Shown here in pieces: positions 1 through 64,000 of a stretch of DNA of 64,000 nt. A program made the position numbers and the translations under genes. Each line of letters opens with the position of its first letter. Within the stretch, counting starts at the first letter, position 1. The DNA comes from Acanthochlamys bracteata (lineage: Eukaryota; Streptophyta; Magnoliopsida; Pandanales; Velloziaceae): assembly GCA_019914995.1 (NCBI GenBank), contig CM034137.1:5545155-5609154 (forward strand). Reading direction: 5' to 3'. The notes under the pieces are model-generated. The model did not search any database and was not told the DNA's origin. It saw only the letters and a list, made by a program, of their open reading frames with translations.

Positions 1-182
1 ACATCGACATGCACAAACGCACAAGCTCCGACTTTGTCGTTTACTCCTAATAAGTGCAGCTTAATTCTGTTGTTGCAATCTCCTCCAAAAGTTCTTGAGC
101 AATATAGACATGTCAACTTCTTCTTGTTCTTATTGTTAGTAAGTTCTGTCTCCTTGCAATGGGCCCAAATATGATTTCCCTC
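1..182 (-). CDS. BED-type zinc-finger fragment, hAT-like (partial, cut by window edge)
   Basis: Read on the minus strand this is an open frame of about 60 codons that runs off the left edge of the window. It contains HIWAHCKE, then LTCLYCSRTFGG with a C-x2-C pair, then NRIKLHLLG with the zinc-ligand histidine, then a further cysteine in KVGAC. This is the usual layout of BED zinc fingers at the N-terminus of hAT transposases and of domesticated BED proteins. An in-frame TAA (plus strand 183-185) lies upstream and there is no methionine before the motif, so it is either an internal exon or a decayed element. The rest of the protein lies outside the window, so transposase and host gene cannot be told apart. 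Confidence 0.55.
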
Positions 183-2103
183 TTATAATTTGATTTGGTG
201 GAATTGATGAAGAATCGATAGGATTAGATGAAAAAATTATAGCAAGTTAAAAATACTGTTTAATTAACTGCTCAATAAAAATCACAAATTTATAATTCAA
301 ACAATGCACAAATATTTAACATTGTAAATTCATAGATCAACCAAGTATAACTAAGCACTTCAGCCGATTAGCACGAGATAAGATGTCTTAATTTATCTAT
401 GATGGTAGTGCCATCTTTCTTCACAGAAAAATAAAAAGTCACCATGCAATACAGAAAGCTAATTGACCTTGAGAAGCTTCTTCATAGTTTCATAATACAA
501 TCTACTTCCAAAATTCACCAATTACAAAACACCAAAAGAAAATACAATAACGGATCCTTCCCAATAATAAAAAACTTTACAATAATATTTGAATCTAATA
601 ATTTCTACTAAGTTGATCGCAAACCTCGACGACTGTATTGGGGCTCGTTGTAGATGATAGAAATAACACACGCACCGTCGAACTCAATGAATTTCAAATT
701 ATAAAGTAGGAATATTAGATGCATCGGAGGTATTACTAAGGCGACCACTTGCTTCGTCTCTGGTGAGAAAGGATTCCGATCACGGCTCTATAGTTCAGCA
801 ACGAATCTGGCTGAAGACAATTTTTAGAAACTGTCGTGGAGCTTCAGATCTAAACTACTGAACAACACTTGATCAAGTTATCAACTACTCATATTTGTTA
901 AATTTTTTAATAATTGAACTAGGTCGGTGGGTCGACTTGCAAACCGTTTGAGTTCACTCGGGTCACACTGGATTGACTGCATTGGTGATGTATTTTCAGA
1001 CTCGATCTAGAATCTCGGTTGGATTGCCGATTTTCAGTCACATCGGGCTGGTTTAAGTTGGCTTCAATAAAGTATATGGCTATCGACACTACAAAACTAT
1101 CTATATGCAAAAATAAGAAGTGCTAGAGATAACTAAATACCATATCTGCGTAGGCCCAAAGGACGATGCCATATTAGCTACTTTCTATAAGAGCTCCGTC
1201 TAAGTGAGGTGAAAATAGAAGATGTACTGATTAGAGTTCCTAATTATTACCTAATATTTGATTTCTATCTTTCTATATGTATAAGATGCAACGAAGTTCG
1301 AATCAATCCTACTAAGTCCTGAATTGCCGCATCCTTAGTAGGAGAATATAGTTATATGAAATGCAATATGCATTTATAAATAAGTAATATAATAATTAGA
1401 GTTATTATGCTTTCTTAGTTTAAATGAGTCATTACTAAGTATTTTAAGAAGCATATATATTGGAAAGTTAATAGGATTAGTGAATATTAAAATAAACTCT
1501 AAGGTTGGATAAACAAATAATTCAATACATAAATCAAATAGTTATTAAAAAAAATGTATAAACTCATAGATCATGAAGATAGTTGAATAAAATGAGTATA
1601 TAATGCATTTAGTTAATAAATACTAAATAGAATGATCATCAAATATGTAATATACTAATAAGCAAATACTTGCTAAATATACTAGTGCAATTCATAATTT
1701 AAAATAAAAAACGAATAGTTACAAAGTCACGATAGCTAAATTTGAATCTAATCTCCATCTCATGCCTTTAATAGCAATTAGTATCTGGACTCCCATCTAA
1801 GCTCATCGAGGATAACATAGTACCATCATCTAGTAGATCTGTATAGATGAACCGTGGTACTAGCCCCACGCATATTGACCTACCTAATACTACGGCGGTA
1901 TGTGGGTGCCCGCTCCATACCCATTAGGATACTAATCTCAACTCCTGACTTACTCATTGTCTCCGTGTAATGCTATTATTGACCATACATCATGAAAAAT
2001 ACATTTCCATATACAGCATATGTCCATCTAAATATATATACCTATGGATACAAATATACATAAGCATATACCACATATATCTTTAATTATATACGAGTAT
2101 GCC

Positions 2104-2106
<3 letters not shown>
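183..2106. other. Intergenic, no gene recognised
   Basis: AT-rich sequence with only short open frames that resemble nothing I know. It may include decayed transposon sequence continuing from the BED zinc-finger fragment, but I cannot support a specific element. Confidence 0.5.

Positions 2107-2174
<68 letters not shown>
2107..2174. repeat. (TA)n microsatellite
   Basis: About 34 uninterrupted TA dinucleotides, directly visible. Length is likely polymorphic and the tract can extrude as a cruciform. It lies 8 kb upstream of the ATM start. Confidence 0.97.
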
Positions 2175-2177
<3 letters not shown>

Positions 2178-2859
2178 CGTGTGATTGAATCACGGTGAAG
2201 AGATCCATTTAACTTAGGGTTCACTATAGGGTCACGCAATATAACTTTCAACCAATGGCAAGGAGGATGACAACAATAAGGAGAGTAAAAATAAGGTCAA
2301 AGACGACCTCCAAATGGACAGCGTCAAAGAACAGAGGGATTGCATGCGAAGAGAAGTTGAGGTCATAGCCTCAGTGAAACTTCAGGAGCATCTATAGGAA
2401 AAGATGAAGAACGAAGAAGGAAACAAAAAGAAGGCTCTAAAACAAGTGGGAGAAGTAAAACAATAAGGGGGCAGAAAAATCTAGAACGAAGAATAAAAAA
2501 AGAAAGGAGAACTAACTACTAGGCATGAGCCCATTTGGGTTTGAATCTAGCAGCCTAATAAAAATAAATGTTCATTGCTACAACTACCCTTGCATTACAC
2601 TTTTCTTTAAAAAGAATAAAGGATGTGGTCCTGGATTAAATTGATAACCATATCTTATACTAGTTTAACAAAAACTTATGCATACTAATGCAGCCCAAAA
2701 TAGTTTCTTCAAATATTGCAAATTAAAGTTCTCGTTTAAAGAACAAAAGATATTGTGAAGTGAAGTGGTATTTATGTTTCTGATCAAACTGTCCAAGCCT
2801 AAGAAAATATTTTCTTATGTTATATGCATGGGGAGTCAATGCTAAACTTAAAAATGGTT

Positions 2860-3135
2860 CTGTAGGATCGGGTCCCTACACTAAAAGGATTGGCCAATCT
2901 CTTAGGGATTAGCATCTCCCACTTATAAGCACATACCCATCCAAGCACCCCGCCAATGTAGGACTATTAAGGGGCGTGGGCTGTTAAGCCCACCAAGCCA
3001 GGGTTCACTTGGTCCAACCCAAGGCGAGTTGCTGGCCCACCTCCAAGTTAGCTAGTCCGTTTTTCACACATGCCCATCAAGCCCACATGCTACTAACCCG
3101 GGCCTAACCTAACTTGGAGGCCCAACAGGTTCAAA
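2860..3135 (-). mobile_element. Possible LTR promoter remnant
   Basis: This patch is richer in GC than its surroundings. On the minus strand it reads GTCCTACATTGG followed about 35 bases later by CTTATAAGTGGGAG. That resembles the CCACATTGG plus TATAAG arrangement common in plant LTR promoters. No matching second LTR, primer-binding site or polyprotein is visible, so a solo LTR remnant is an inference from these short motifs only. Confidence 0.25.
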
Positions 3136-6100
3136 TTCCTTAAATACCCACAAAAAAGAAATAAATAAATCACATAGTATGGTGAATTCTCAAAAGCAAT
3201 TAGTCGTGAATGTTTGTGATGAATATTAAAAAAGCTGTAAAGTGATCACATGAATGCCCACAAAGATGGAAAGACTACCTTGTAATCGTCTAGGAGTTTG
3301 ATATTATTTTCATCATTTGAAAAATGAAATTGCAAAAGAAATGCTAAGCGCCCTTTTGGATGCACAAGGCACTGGAGTTGGAAATCGTGTTCATGTTTTA
3401 AGTAATGATTATGTTATATTAGACTCTAACTCACCTTTAGGTGCACAAAGTATGATGCTTATTATTCAATATTTTGGAACCAAATATAAAAGATACTGGT
3501 AAATGTAGATACTCTCATGTTATGAAAACTATTCTCCTAAATCAAAATCGATATATTAAAACATAATATCTAGATAAATTAATCATACAACTCACAAACC
3601 AGTGAAGGGATTTATATACTTTAGATATAATCAAAAGATAAGATTAATGTGAGTATCAAAAGTCTCAAATTATGGTTAGGACTCAAAACGAATGGCCATG
3701 AACGTCTCACTTATTTCACAAACCAAACAAATACTTTAGCACATAAATCTCTTGCGACAATTACGGATGAACCATTTAAAACAAGATATTATATTGATAC
3801 CAATGCAACCTCATGTACTTTTAATAATGATGGCATGCTACATCAATAAAGAGAACATCATTATATTAATACCAATCCAACACACACTTTAGACACTTGA
3901 ACCATAATATACATATGAATTTATGTAAACTGTATCCTTTGTGGCGTAATGGTATAATGTTTCCAATTGGTTATCACCAACCAAGCTCTTAATGTTCAAT
4001 AGAATAAGCGACCTTAATCAGCTCTTGATATTTTATACCATATATACTGGCACTGCTAGGAACCTATTACTCTTACTTTTGGCAATTTGTACAAGGATGC
4101 AATGTTCAAGTGGTACTTAGAACTACGTGCAAAATTTTTCATCAAGAGATCATGAAATCACCATTTCTCACAAGGTTTTAAAGTACACAACCTAAAGCAA
4201 ATCTTAAGAAGCTGAGTAATAATGTACATCATATGATGATAAAAGAGTCATGGAAAATAAAATTACTGGATCAATTCGAAAGTCCAAATTACTTAATTTA
4301 TATATTTTGATCATTTGAAGATGAAATCTTCAATTGGTTTTCTTATTATAAACAATACTGAAGTTATCATACCAAAAAAAAAAGAGGTAAATTGTTAAGA
4401 AAAAAGTGAAATTAGCTAAGTGTTAAGGACAAATATAAGTCACTCGTGTATCCAGTGAAAGTAGAAAAGAATGCTAGGAGTAAACAGGGTGTCATGAAGA
4501 CCCAAAAGGACGTCAAAGGCAATATTGGTAACCGTTTTTTGAGAAAACCTAAAAATGCTCATATGATAAAGTTAGAGGAGGGTCAGTAGTAATTTCCTTT
4601 CTCATTTGAGATGTACGTTGATTTTAAAAAGTAATAATAAGAGACACACTTTTTTATGATGGAATGGATTATGTCAAACATATATTTCACACTAATTCGA
4701 TATTTTACATATTCTTGAGACAAAGTTTTCTTTCATGATGCTCGATCGGTTTCTTATACTCGACGAATTTTGCTAATGCTATTGCTTGTGGTTTTATCTC
4801 TTAAAAACTTCTGCTTATAATTTCTTTCATTAACTAAAGATTACCAATATGTTACAAGTTTTTAAAATAGTAGGAAGACGAAGTTGAAGTTTTTCATTTT
4901 ATTAATGCCAGCAGAATTAACGATATTAAGTACTCCTGAAACAGAGTAACTAAGAGTTTTATGTATCACGTCTTCTTCCAATAATACTTTTTAAAATAAT
5001 TATTACTTTGTAAAAGAATTAAACATATATAATAAGTCGGGTTTGCTACAATCATAGTGCGTATTGATTAAAAAAAGAGTCCAATATGCAAGTTGCTGTA
5101 AGGATGGAATTTTAGGTTAAGCATATTGATTGATAGGATTTTTGTATGAGTCACAAACGCTATAGGGCATGGCTACATGGGTAGAACTAATCAATTATGC
5201 TTTTATTGGAATACTAAAGCTTTTTTCTATTGAGATGAAGAGGCTAACCTTCACATATTTGGATATGTAAGAAGATGAGGAAAAAACTTTAGATTTCATG
5301 TTGATGGAACAAATATATTTTCATGTCATTCGTTAGAATGTTTGGATGAGATGGCTATGCGGTTCATCCTTATTTCCTGATTGTAAAAATAATAGAAATT
5401 TACTTTTATGTTCGAGAATCAATAATGTAAAGATGAAATATAAAAATATCGTGTTTATTTTAGAGAACGAATGGAATTACAAGTCATCCTATTAATATTT
5501 GAAGTGTTTATGTAATAGTTGTATAATGTATACCCCATTTCTTATTTCTTATACAAGAAAATGATTTGAAGTGACCCAAAAGTTAAATAGGTGCATGCCA
5601 AGGAAAGCAAGAGTTCTTAAAACTCTTATCACCTTCTTTCTTCCTTTTCTTCTTTTATTTTTTTTCATTAATGTTGCTGGTTTTTACTTATCTTTTCTTG
5701 TCTACTGTGCTTTTCTTCCTAGAACTTTGTTTGTCTGATTGGCTCTTTCTTTTCTTCTTTTTCTTTTAAATAAGTGGGCCTAGATAGTTAGACTGCTTAT
5801 CCTTTTTTCTAGTACCTTACGTCAATTATACACTTTGTTGGGGTGAGAATAGTTATAACTTTAAGATAATTTTATTTAAATTTTTAGTAAAGCAAATAGT
5901 AGATTTATTTACATCCTGTTAGGTTGAATAGACATCATCAGATGTTTCAATTATGCATCCAAATTTCGCCATTATTGTAAATATTGAGTTCAACTATAGT
6001 CAATTTTTTTGGTATATGAACTAGTTTATAAGCAATCGTACACATGAGAGCTATTTATAATTGAGAGGTTATAATAACTCATGCGCACGATATATCATAA

Positions 6101-7440
6101 AACAATATTTAATTATAATAATTAATTAATAAGTAATAAATAATTTAAGTCAATGAAAATCTAAAGTATTATATAAGATAGAAAAAAGTGACACTTGTTT
6201 AGTAGTAAATTTAAAGGTTTCTGCAAAATCAATAGTCATGATAACATGATATACATTGAAATGTGATCTTTATGTAAGATACATATTACTGACCATATAT
6301 GATGGATAATATTGAGCTCTATGGAAAGACTTGTATTGTGTGCTAACGGGATAAGGTAAATTTAACGGAGTACGAATTGTATCGTGAGAAAGTGTTTTCA
6401 TGAACTTAATCATAGGATTATCGAAGTCTTAGGATGCAACAACATTATGCTCGTGTTACATCGCTTTAGCATGTACAAAGTGTTCATCCTAATACAAACC
6501 AAGTTCAATACCGATAATATGGCGAGGTATTCTCTAAACATATGGTGAAGTATTAGGGGATTTCATAATTCATCGCGAGTGATCTCGATACCCGATTCAT
6601 GGGAAGGTTCTGGATAGAGCTATTTAAAATCCTAAATTCTAGGTCAACTTTTAAATTAGCTTCCGTCCATAGACAGATGGCTAGAGAAAAGAATCAATGC
6701 CTTACTAGAGACAGTTTTGGTGCACTGTGTTATTTCAACACGTAGTATTTATTGAATCTACACATAATACGATAATAAGATAAATTGGAAGTATAAGTTT
6801 AACTTATGAAATTCCGACCTATAACTCTTTAGTTCTGACAGAATATATCTGCGTGCTGAAGACAACATGTAATACGAAGAAGAGAAAATAACAGTTATTT
6901 TGGTATTTTTTTCTCACTCTTTTGTTTTGTTAATGAACTATATTTAGACTATTTTAGTATTTAGAATAATTTAAATAGCCTAGATGTTTGTAAAGTATGT
7001 AGATATTCGTAAGAGATATTTTGAAAGTAAAAAAAAATTTTAAATTGATATTTTGAGAGAAGTAATTTGTTCCGTCTTATCAAATTAATCTTCATCATCC
7101 AAAAAAGGCGGTGTAATTTTGTAAACAAAGAGTTGTTAACAATCCAATTTAAAGTCTTATACAAGTTTTTTTCAAGTTTCCTGCAAGTGCTCAACTTTTT
7201 TGTTTTCCTTTAATATATAAAAGTTTCTTATCTATTATTAACGGCTACTTTGAGATAAATGCTAACTTAGTAATAAAAAAGTGTAACTAAGTGCTGCATT
7301 ATTTAAAATAAAGACTAGGCTTGTCATAGTTTGTTTCCGAGTTTAACATATTAGTTGGTACTTAAAAATAAAAAAGAAATTTTCTATAATGTTTATTACT
7401 TTTGGGTCTCACATATATTTTCTGCTGGTTGTAGTGCATG
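3136..7440. other. Intergenic, no gene recognised
   Basis: AT-rich sequence holding only short open frames (for example 61 and 66 codons near 3317 and 3649) with no recognisable domain. I saw no RNA gene and no clear transposon ends here. Confidence 0.5.
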
Positions 7441-7464
7441 CTGTGTTATGTGAAAGTATCTAAT

Positions 7465-10185
7465 AGAGTGTTTGGATTGAGAGTAATGGAGAGCAATTGA
7501 AAGTAAGTGAACTAATTATTCTCAGTTGCTCTTGTTTGGCAATAAATTTATAAGATTAATGAAGAGAATTTTAATCTTCGTCAATCTTCATTTGAGAGTA
7601 ATTCGTTAGGGGTGTAACCAAGTGAAGAGAATTTTTGGATGTTGTAGATATAATTAAGTTATTCTATTGCCCATATTATTTCATAATATTTACACACAAA
7701 ATTAGATGATCACTAGTCGATGCAGCTCCCTCGTGTTCGATCAACTCCTTCACACTCGCCGCGCTCTGCTCTAATCTTGCCGCTCCCCTTCGCCGCCGTC
7801 GATCGATGTAAGTTCTAGAACATAGTTTCGATTTCATTTTCTCCGCTCCTTTCAATTTTTTCTTCGATTTCGATTTGATTTAGTCAAATTCAATTTCTGT
7901 GAAATTTTTGATTTCATCGGATTTTCAAATTTTTTTGTACTGATTACAATCAGAGAAGATTTCTTCTCTTCTCGAACCACCACCGTCACCATCACTGCCA
8001 CCGTTCTCCGATCAGTGGTCAAGCTTAGTAGCGTTCTACTATTTTTGTTCAATATATTCTCTGTGTTTTTTTTGAATTACATGCTAGAAACTTTCATCCA
8101 ATTGCCTTGATTACAATTGATTACAAATATAGACTTGAAATAATTCTGCTCAAGTGTTTGATTGATTTCGATGGAAAACACAGAGAGAAGAGGGAGAGAG
8201 AGAACTGAAGGATGTTTGCTTCAGATTCTTCATCGCATGATGGAGGGATCATAAGACTCTTCGTCAGATCACACCAAACTGTAAATTTTCTTTTCTCCCG
8301 AGTGTCTCCATTTGTATATCAGGAATTTCATTATAATATAAATTTTTTATATCACACGAAACTGTAAATTTTCTTAAAAATTGGAGCAGCAATTGATTAT
8401 GAGGAGATATCTAAGAAGAAGAAAGGTTGAACTTTTGAAATTGCTTTCTGTATTGGATTGAAAATTGCTATATATGAACTTTCTGAGTTGGTCATAGATG
8501 TATGTGCTTTGATATGTGAAAGGTTTGTGAATGGAATTCATTAAAAAATTTCTGTTGTTATCTATATGAAATAAGGTATAATGTAGTGAGGGTGTTAAAG
8601 CAATTGCAAACATGCTGCTTGGTTTTACTTTAACTGTTTTTTGCAAAAGCAGCTTATGAAATTTGATTTGGACTTTCAAATATTATATAGTCATTTTTAT
8701 ATTTTATATGGAAAGAAGAAGGTTTTTCATCCATTAGTTAAAAATTTGATCTCTGAGAGTCCTTGTATTATATTCGCATGCTAGAGAAGGGTGTGTTGCA
8801 CATTATTGCTATGAGACATGCTAGTTTTTGCTAATGGCATAAGTTAGATTATGCTTGCAAAAAGTTGGGTTAAAAATTCTAATATATGTTTTTTTCGTAT
8901 GGTCAAGTTGGTTGCTGATAAGATTCTTATGGTTGGTATTCTCTGCTATTGTATTAAGTTCTAGGCATTACTGTTATCTATATGGTGCATTTGAATAGTT
9001 CCTTTTGTGGTTTTAATGTAGTTGGTAAGTTATTTGAATGTTTATGGTTAGCATGTTTATGAAAAATGAGTTTTTTTTGGAGTTTGTGTCTTTTTGTTCA
9101 ATATATAATTTAAGCTATAGTGTTGTAGAGAGAAGTGCATACATGCTCTTATTTTCTTTGTTATATTCATACATGCTTCTGTTTCTGTTCTAATTATCTG
9201 AATTTTAGTTTTTGCAGCTTCCTGAATGCCATGGTCCACTCTCAAATCGTCAACCTAAAAGAGCCTTTCTGCCAGAAACAGTTGCTTAAGTCATACATTC
9301 ACCTACTAGTAATGCTTTATGTTGTTTTTGTGAAATTTGTAACTATTACAATGTACTTTTTGCTGTATCTATCTGATCATCAATAACGATGAGATTTGTC
9401 ATTGGTATTGTTGTTTTCAGATGTTCAGAGTCAAGATTCTACTCTTCCTCTTCATCAAAAGCAAATGAAGTTGCTTCAAAGAAATCTCAGATGACCCGGA
9501 AGACAAGTGTTGCTATTATGAACTTTTAAACTTTTAGCTTTTTTCATTAGAAGTGTTGCTTGTAGCTACTTATGTGTTTTCAAATCTTTTAGTACAAAAT
9601 GTCATTTGTAATTACTATGGAATCAAGTGTTGATATTACATAATCAACCATCACAATCTTTAAAGAAATTAGTTTGCAAAATGCCTCCTTAAGTTTATCC
9701 TTTTGTAGTATCAACCATCAGAATCTTGCATAGTATGAGATGATGATTTAATTAATAGGTCATCCTATTAGCTTTTTTTGTTACAAGCAGTGGCATCTTT
9801 TTTGAAGTAGCTGCTATTCATAGAAATGACTGGACACCAATTTGAAATAGTAATTTAATTTTTTGGTTTACGTTTCTTATTTCAATTGCATGTGAACCAA
9901 AAGCAAAGAATATAAAAATTTTAATTTATAAATAAAGAAAGATTTGCTTTGCTTAAACAAAAAATATAAAAAAGATATTTTAATATTTTTATAAAAATTA
10001 TTTTTATTTACTTTTCAGTTATTAAATAAAAATAATATCTATTTTTTATTAATTTTATTAATATATCCAAACAAGACGAGATAAATTATTACTCTTATTT
10101 TTTTTTCATCCGAATAATTTACTCTTGATTAATTTTATTTTTATTCATTCTTATTTATTACTTATTATATTCAAACAGATCCTAA
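7465..10185. mobile_element. Possible composite non-autonomous element carrying exon-like fragments
   Basis: The left boundary reads GTGTTTGGATTGAGAGTAAT. The right boundary, reverse-complemented, reads CTGTTTGAATATAATAAGTA. The two are similar but degraded, as in old terminal inverted repeats. Between them lie exon-like patches: a GC-rich 5'-exon-like stretch ending in a splice-donor-like GATG/TAAGTT (7740-7808); a short open frame starting MENTERRG (8171-8254); a segment after TTTGCAG encoding LPECHGPLSNRQPKRAFLPE (9219-9290); and another after TTTTCAG (9421-9528). The last 250 bp is very AT-rich and contains two copies of an ATAT(C/T)CAAACA motif. I recognise no product. Captured gene fragments, or a decayed small gene, both fit. 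Confidence 0.3.
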
Positions 10186-10316
10186 ATGGCGCGTGACTCG
10201 GGTCCATATTCACTTTCGACTTTTGTTTACATGGCAAGCCAGGCTATGCCGGTTAGTGAGCGCAACGTGCGGCCGCGATCCTAGTGACAGTGACCCTTTG
10301 TTGTTCGCCTTCCTCC

Positions 10317-10323
10317 ATAAATA
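10317..10323 (+). promoter_or_regulatory. TATA-box-like element of ATM
   Basis: ATAAATA sits inside a locally GC-richer stretch and is followed about 20-30 bp later by a pyrimidine-rich run (TTCATTTCTCTCCCC), the usual setting of a plant start site. Transcription would then begin near 10345-10355, giving a leader of about 165 nt. Confidence 0.45.
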
Positions 10324-10431
10324 CCCCGCCTTCATTTCTCTCCCCAAGTCTGTTCTCAACTTTCTGATTTCTTTCGATTCTTCTCTGTTTCTCAATTTGT
10401 CATCCCCGACTTCTAACAAATTCGAAATTCG

Positions 10432-10439
10432 AAACCCTA
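10432..10439 (+). promoter_or_regulatory. telo-box (AAACCCTA)
   Basis: An exact AAACCCTA motif lies in the presumed 5' leader, 76 bp before the start codon. Telo-boxes are frequent near start sites of plant genes expressed in dividing cells. A regulatory role here is inference. Confidence 0.5.
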
Positions 10440-10476
10440 GCTGTGATTCGATCAACCGAAGCTTGTGATTCGATCA

Positions 10477-10491
10477 ATGGACGTCTATTGA
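10477..10491 (+). promoter_or_regulatory. Four-codon uORF in the ATM leader
   Basis: ATG GAC GTC TAT TGA (MDVY stop) ends 23 nt before the ATM start codon and is out of frame with it. Its ATG has A at -3 relative position weakly satisfied (TCA ATG G, with G at +4). If the transcript begins near 10350, this is the first AUG scanned and would reduce or regulate ATM translation. Confidence 0.5.
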
Positions 10492-10514
10492 ACGAGTCTC
10501 AAGCTTCGACTGCA

Positions 10515-63399
<52,885 letters not shown>

Positions 63400-63610
63400 T
63401 GTTAAACTCGGTGCATATAACTCCCTGGATAAAGAAGTGTCTTTCTTCTACAAGCTGATGGAGTAGGATGCAGACATGGTGCACTAAACAGTTTCATCTG
63501 TTGGTGCATGCTCTTTTATAATTAGCTTTCAGTTTTTTTCCTTAATTTATTGTTACGTTGTATATATGTGTGTCATTTCTTTTGTCAATAAAAACTCAAC
63601 TTTTTCTCCG
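63400..63610 (+). terminator. ATM 3' UTR with AATAAA poly(A) signal
   Basis: A canonical AATAAA (63587-63592) lies 188 bp after the stop codon, preceded by T-rich and TGTATATATGTGTG far-upstream-like sequence, the usual plant layout. Cleavage is expected 15-30 bp downstream. Confidence 0.75.
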
Positions 63611-64000
63611 AATTTGCCTTAAAAGTTTACGTGACCTAACCACGTAATTGAGTTTAAAGCTTAAAGACTTCTCTAATTGTCTTTAAAGTGAACATATATA
63701 CACACGCAATTAAGATATATACATGCAATTAACTTCAAAGGCTTCTAGCACCGTTTTCAATACTTAAGTTTAAAGCTCAAATTAGTCGTTATATTTTTAA
63801 ATTTTGTTTCTTTCCATTGTATCCTGTTGAGATGTAAAGTTTGGTCCGGGCATTATTTATTCTCTGTTGGTCTGTATCTTTCCAATAATCTGCTCGCAAC
63901 CTCGAGAGCCGCACCCAATGGAAGGTTGCTGCGCCGAACGAGTAGCCGCATTTGAATTTCCGTTGGATCTTGTGTTTATTTTTTATTCAGGACTTGCTTT
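63611..64000. other. Downstream intergenic, nothing recognised
   Basis: AT-rich sequence turning GC-richer after about 63890. It could be the edge of the next gene or element, but no frame or motif supports a call. Confidence 0.4.

Noticed and set aside
3945..3990. A-box-like TGGCGTAATGG suggesting a tRNA or SINE
   Set aside because: No acceptable B-box or cloverleaf follows.
10193..10468. 91-codon + frame and overlapping 81-codon minus frame in the promoter region
   Set aside because: They lie across the TATA-like element and 5' leader, resemble no protein, and arise from locally higher GC.

Overview
The window is nuclear DNA of a flowering plant. It is AT-rich and intron-rich, with canonical GT-AG splicing, plant RTE-type LINE remnants, MITE-like elements and a plant telo-box. 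I cannot place the species; a non-grass monocot or another angiosperm with fairly large introns would fit.

One gene fills about 83% of the window. I assembled 79 coding exons on the + strand from 10515 to 63399. Together they encode an intact 3006-residue ATM protein kinase, the PI3K-like kinase that signals DNA double-strand breaks. No single open frame is long because exons are 42 to 607 bp and introns reach 3.5 kb. Every junction used is GT-AG and the reading frame is continuous. The N-terminal TAN region, HEAT solenoid, FAT domain, kinase core (GLGDRHSMN loop, HIDLG motif) and C-terminal FATC (ending GWAAWL) are all present.

Layout: 1-182 is a minus-strand BED zinc-finger fragment, probably from a hAT-like element. 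183-10190 is AT-rich intergenic DNA with a (TA)n tract, an LTR-promoter-like patch and a 2.7 kb zone of exon-like fragments between MITE-like ends. 10300-10514 is the ATM core promoter and 5' leader, with a four-codon uORF. 10515-63399 is ATM. Its introns carry a 1.04 kb Mutator-type element with long inverted repeats, two RTE LINE remnants in opposite orientations, one or two hAT-like MITEs, a tRNA-like SINE head and several local duplications. 63400-63600 is the 3' UTR with an AATAAA signal. The remaining 400 bp shows nothing recognisable.

I did not find a new biological system. The most useful secondary signals are exon-like segments inside ATM introns, notably a possible stop-containing exon just before the FATC exon, and the catalogue of intronic transposons.
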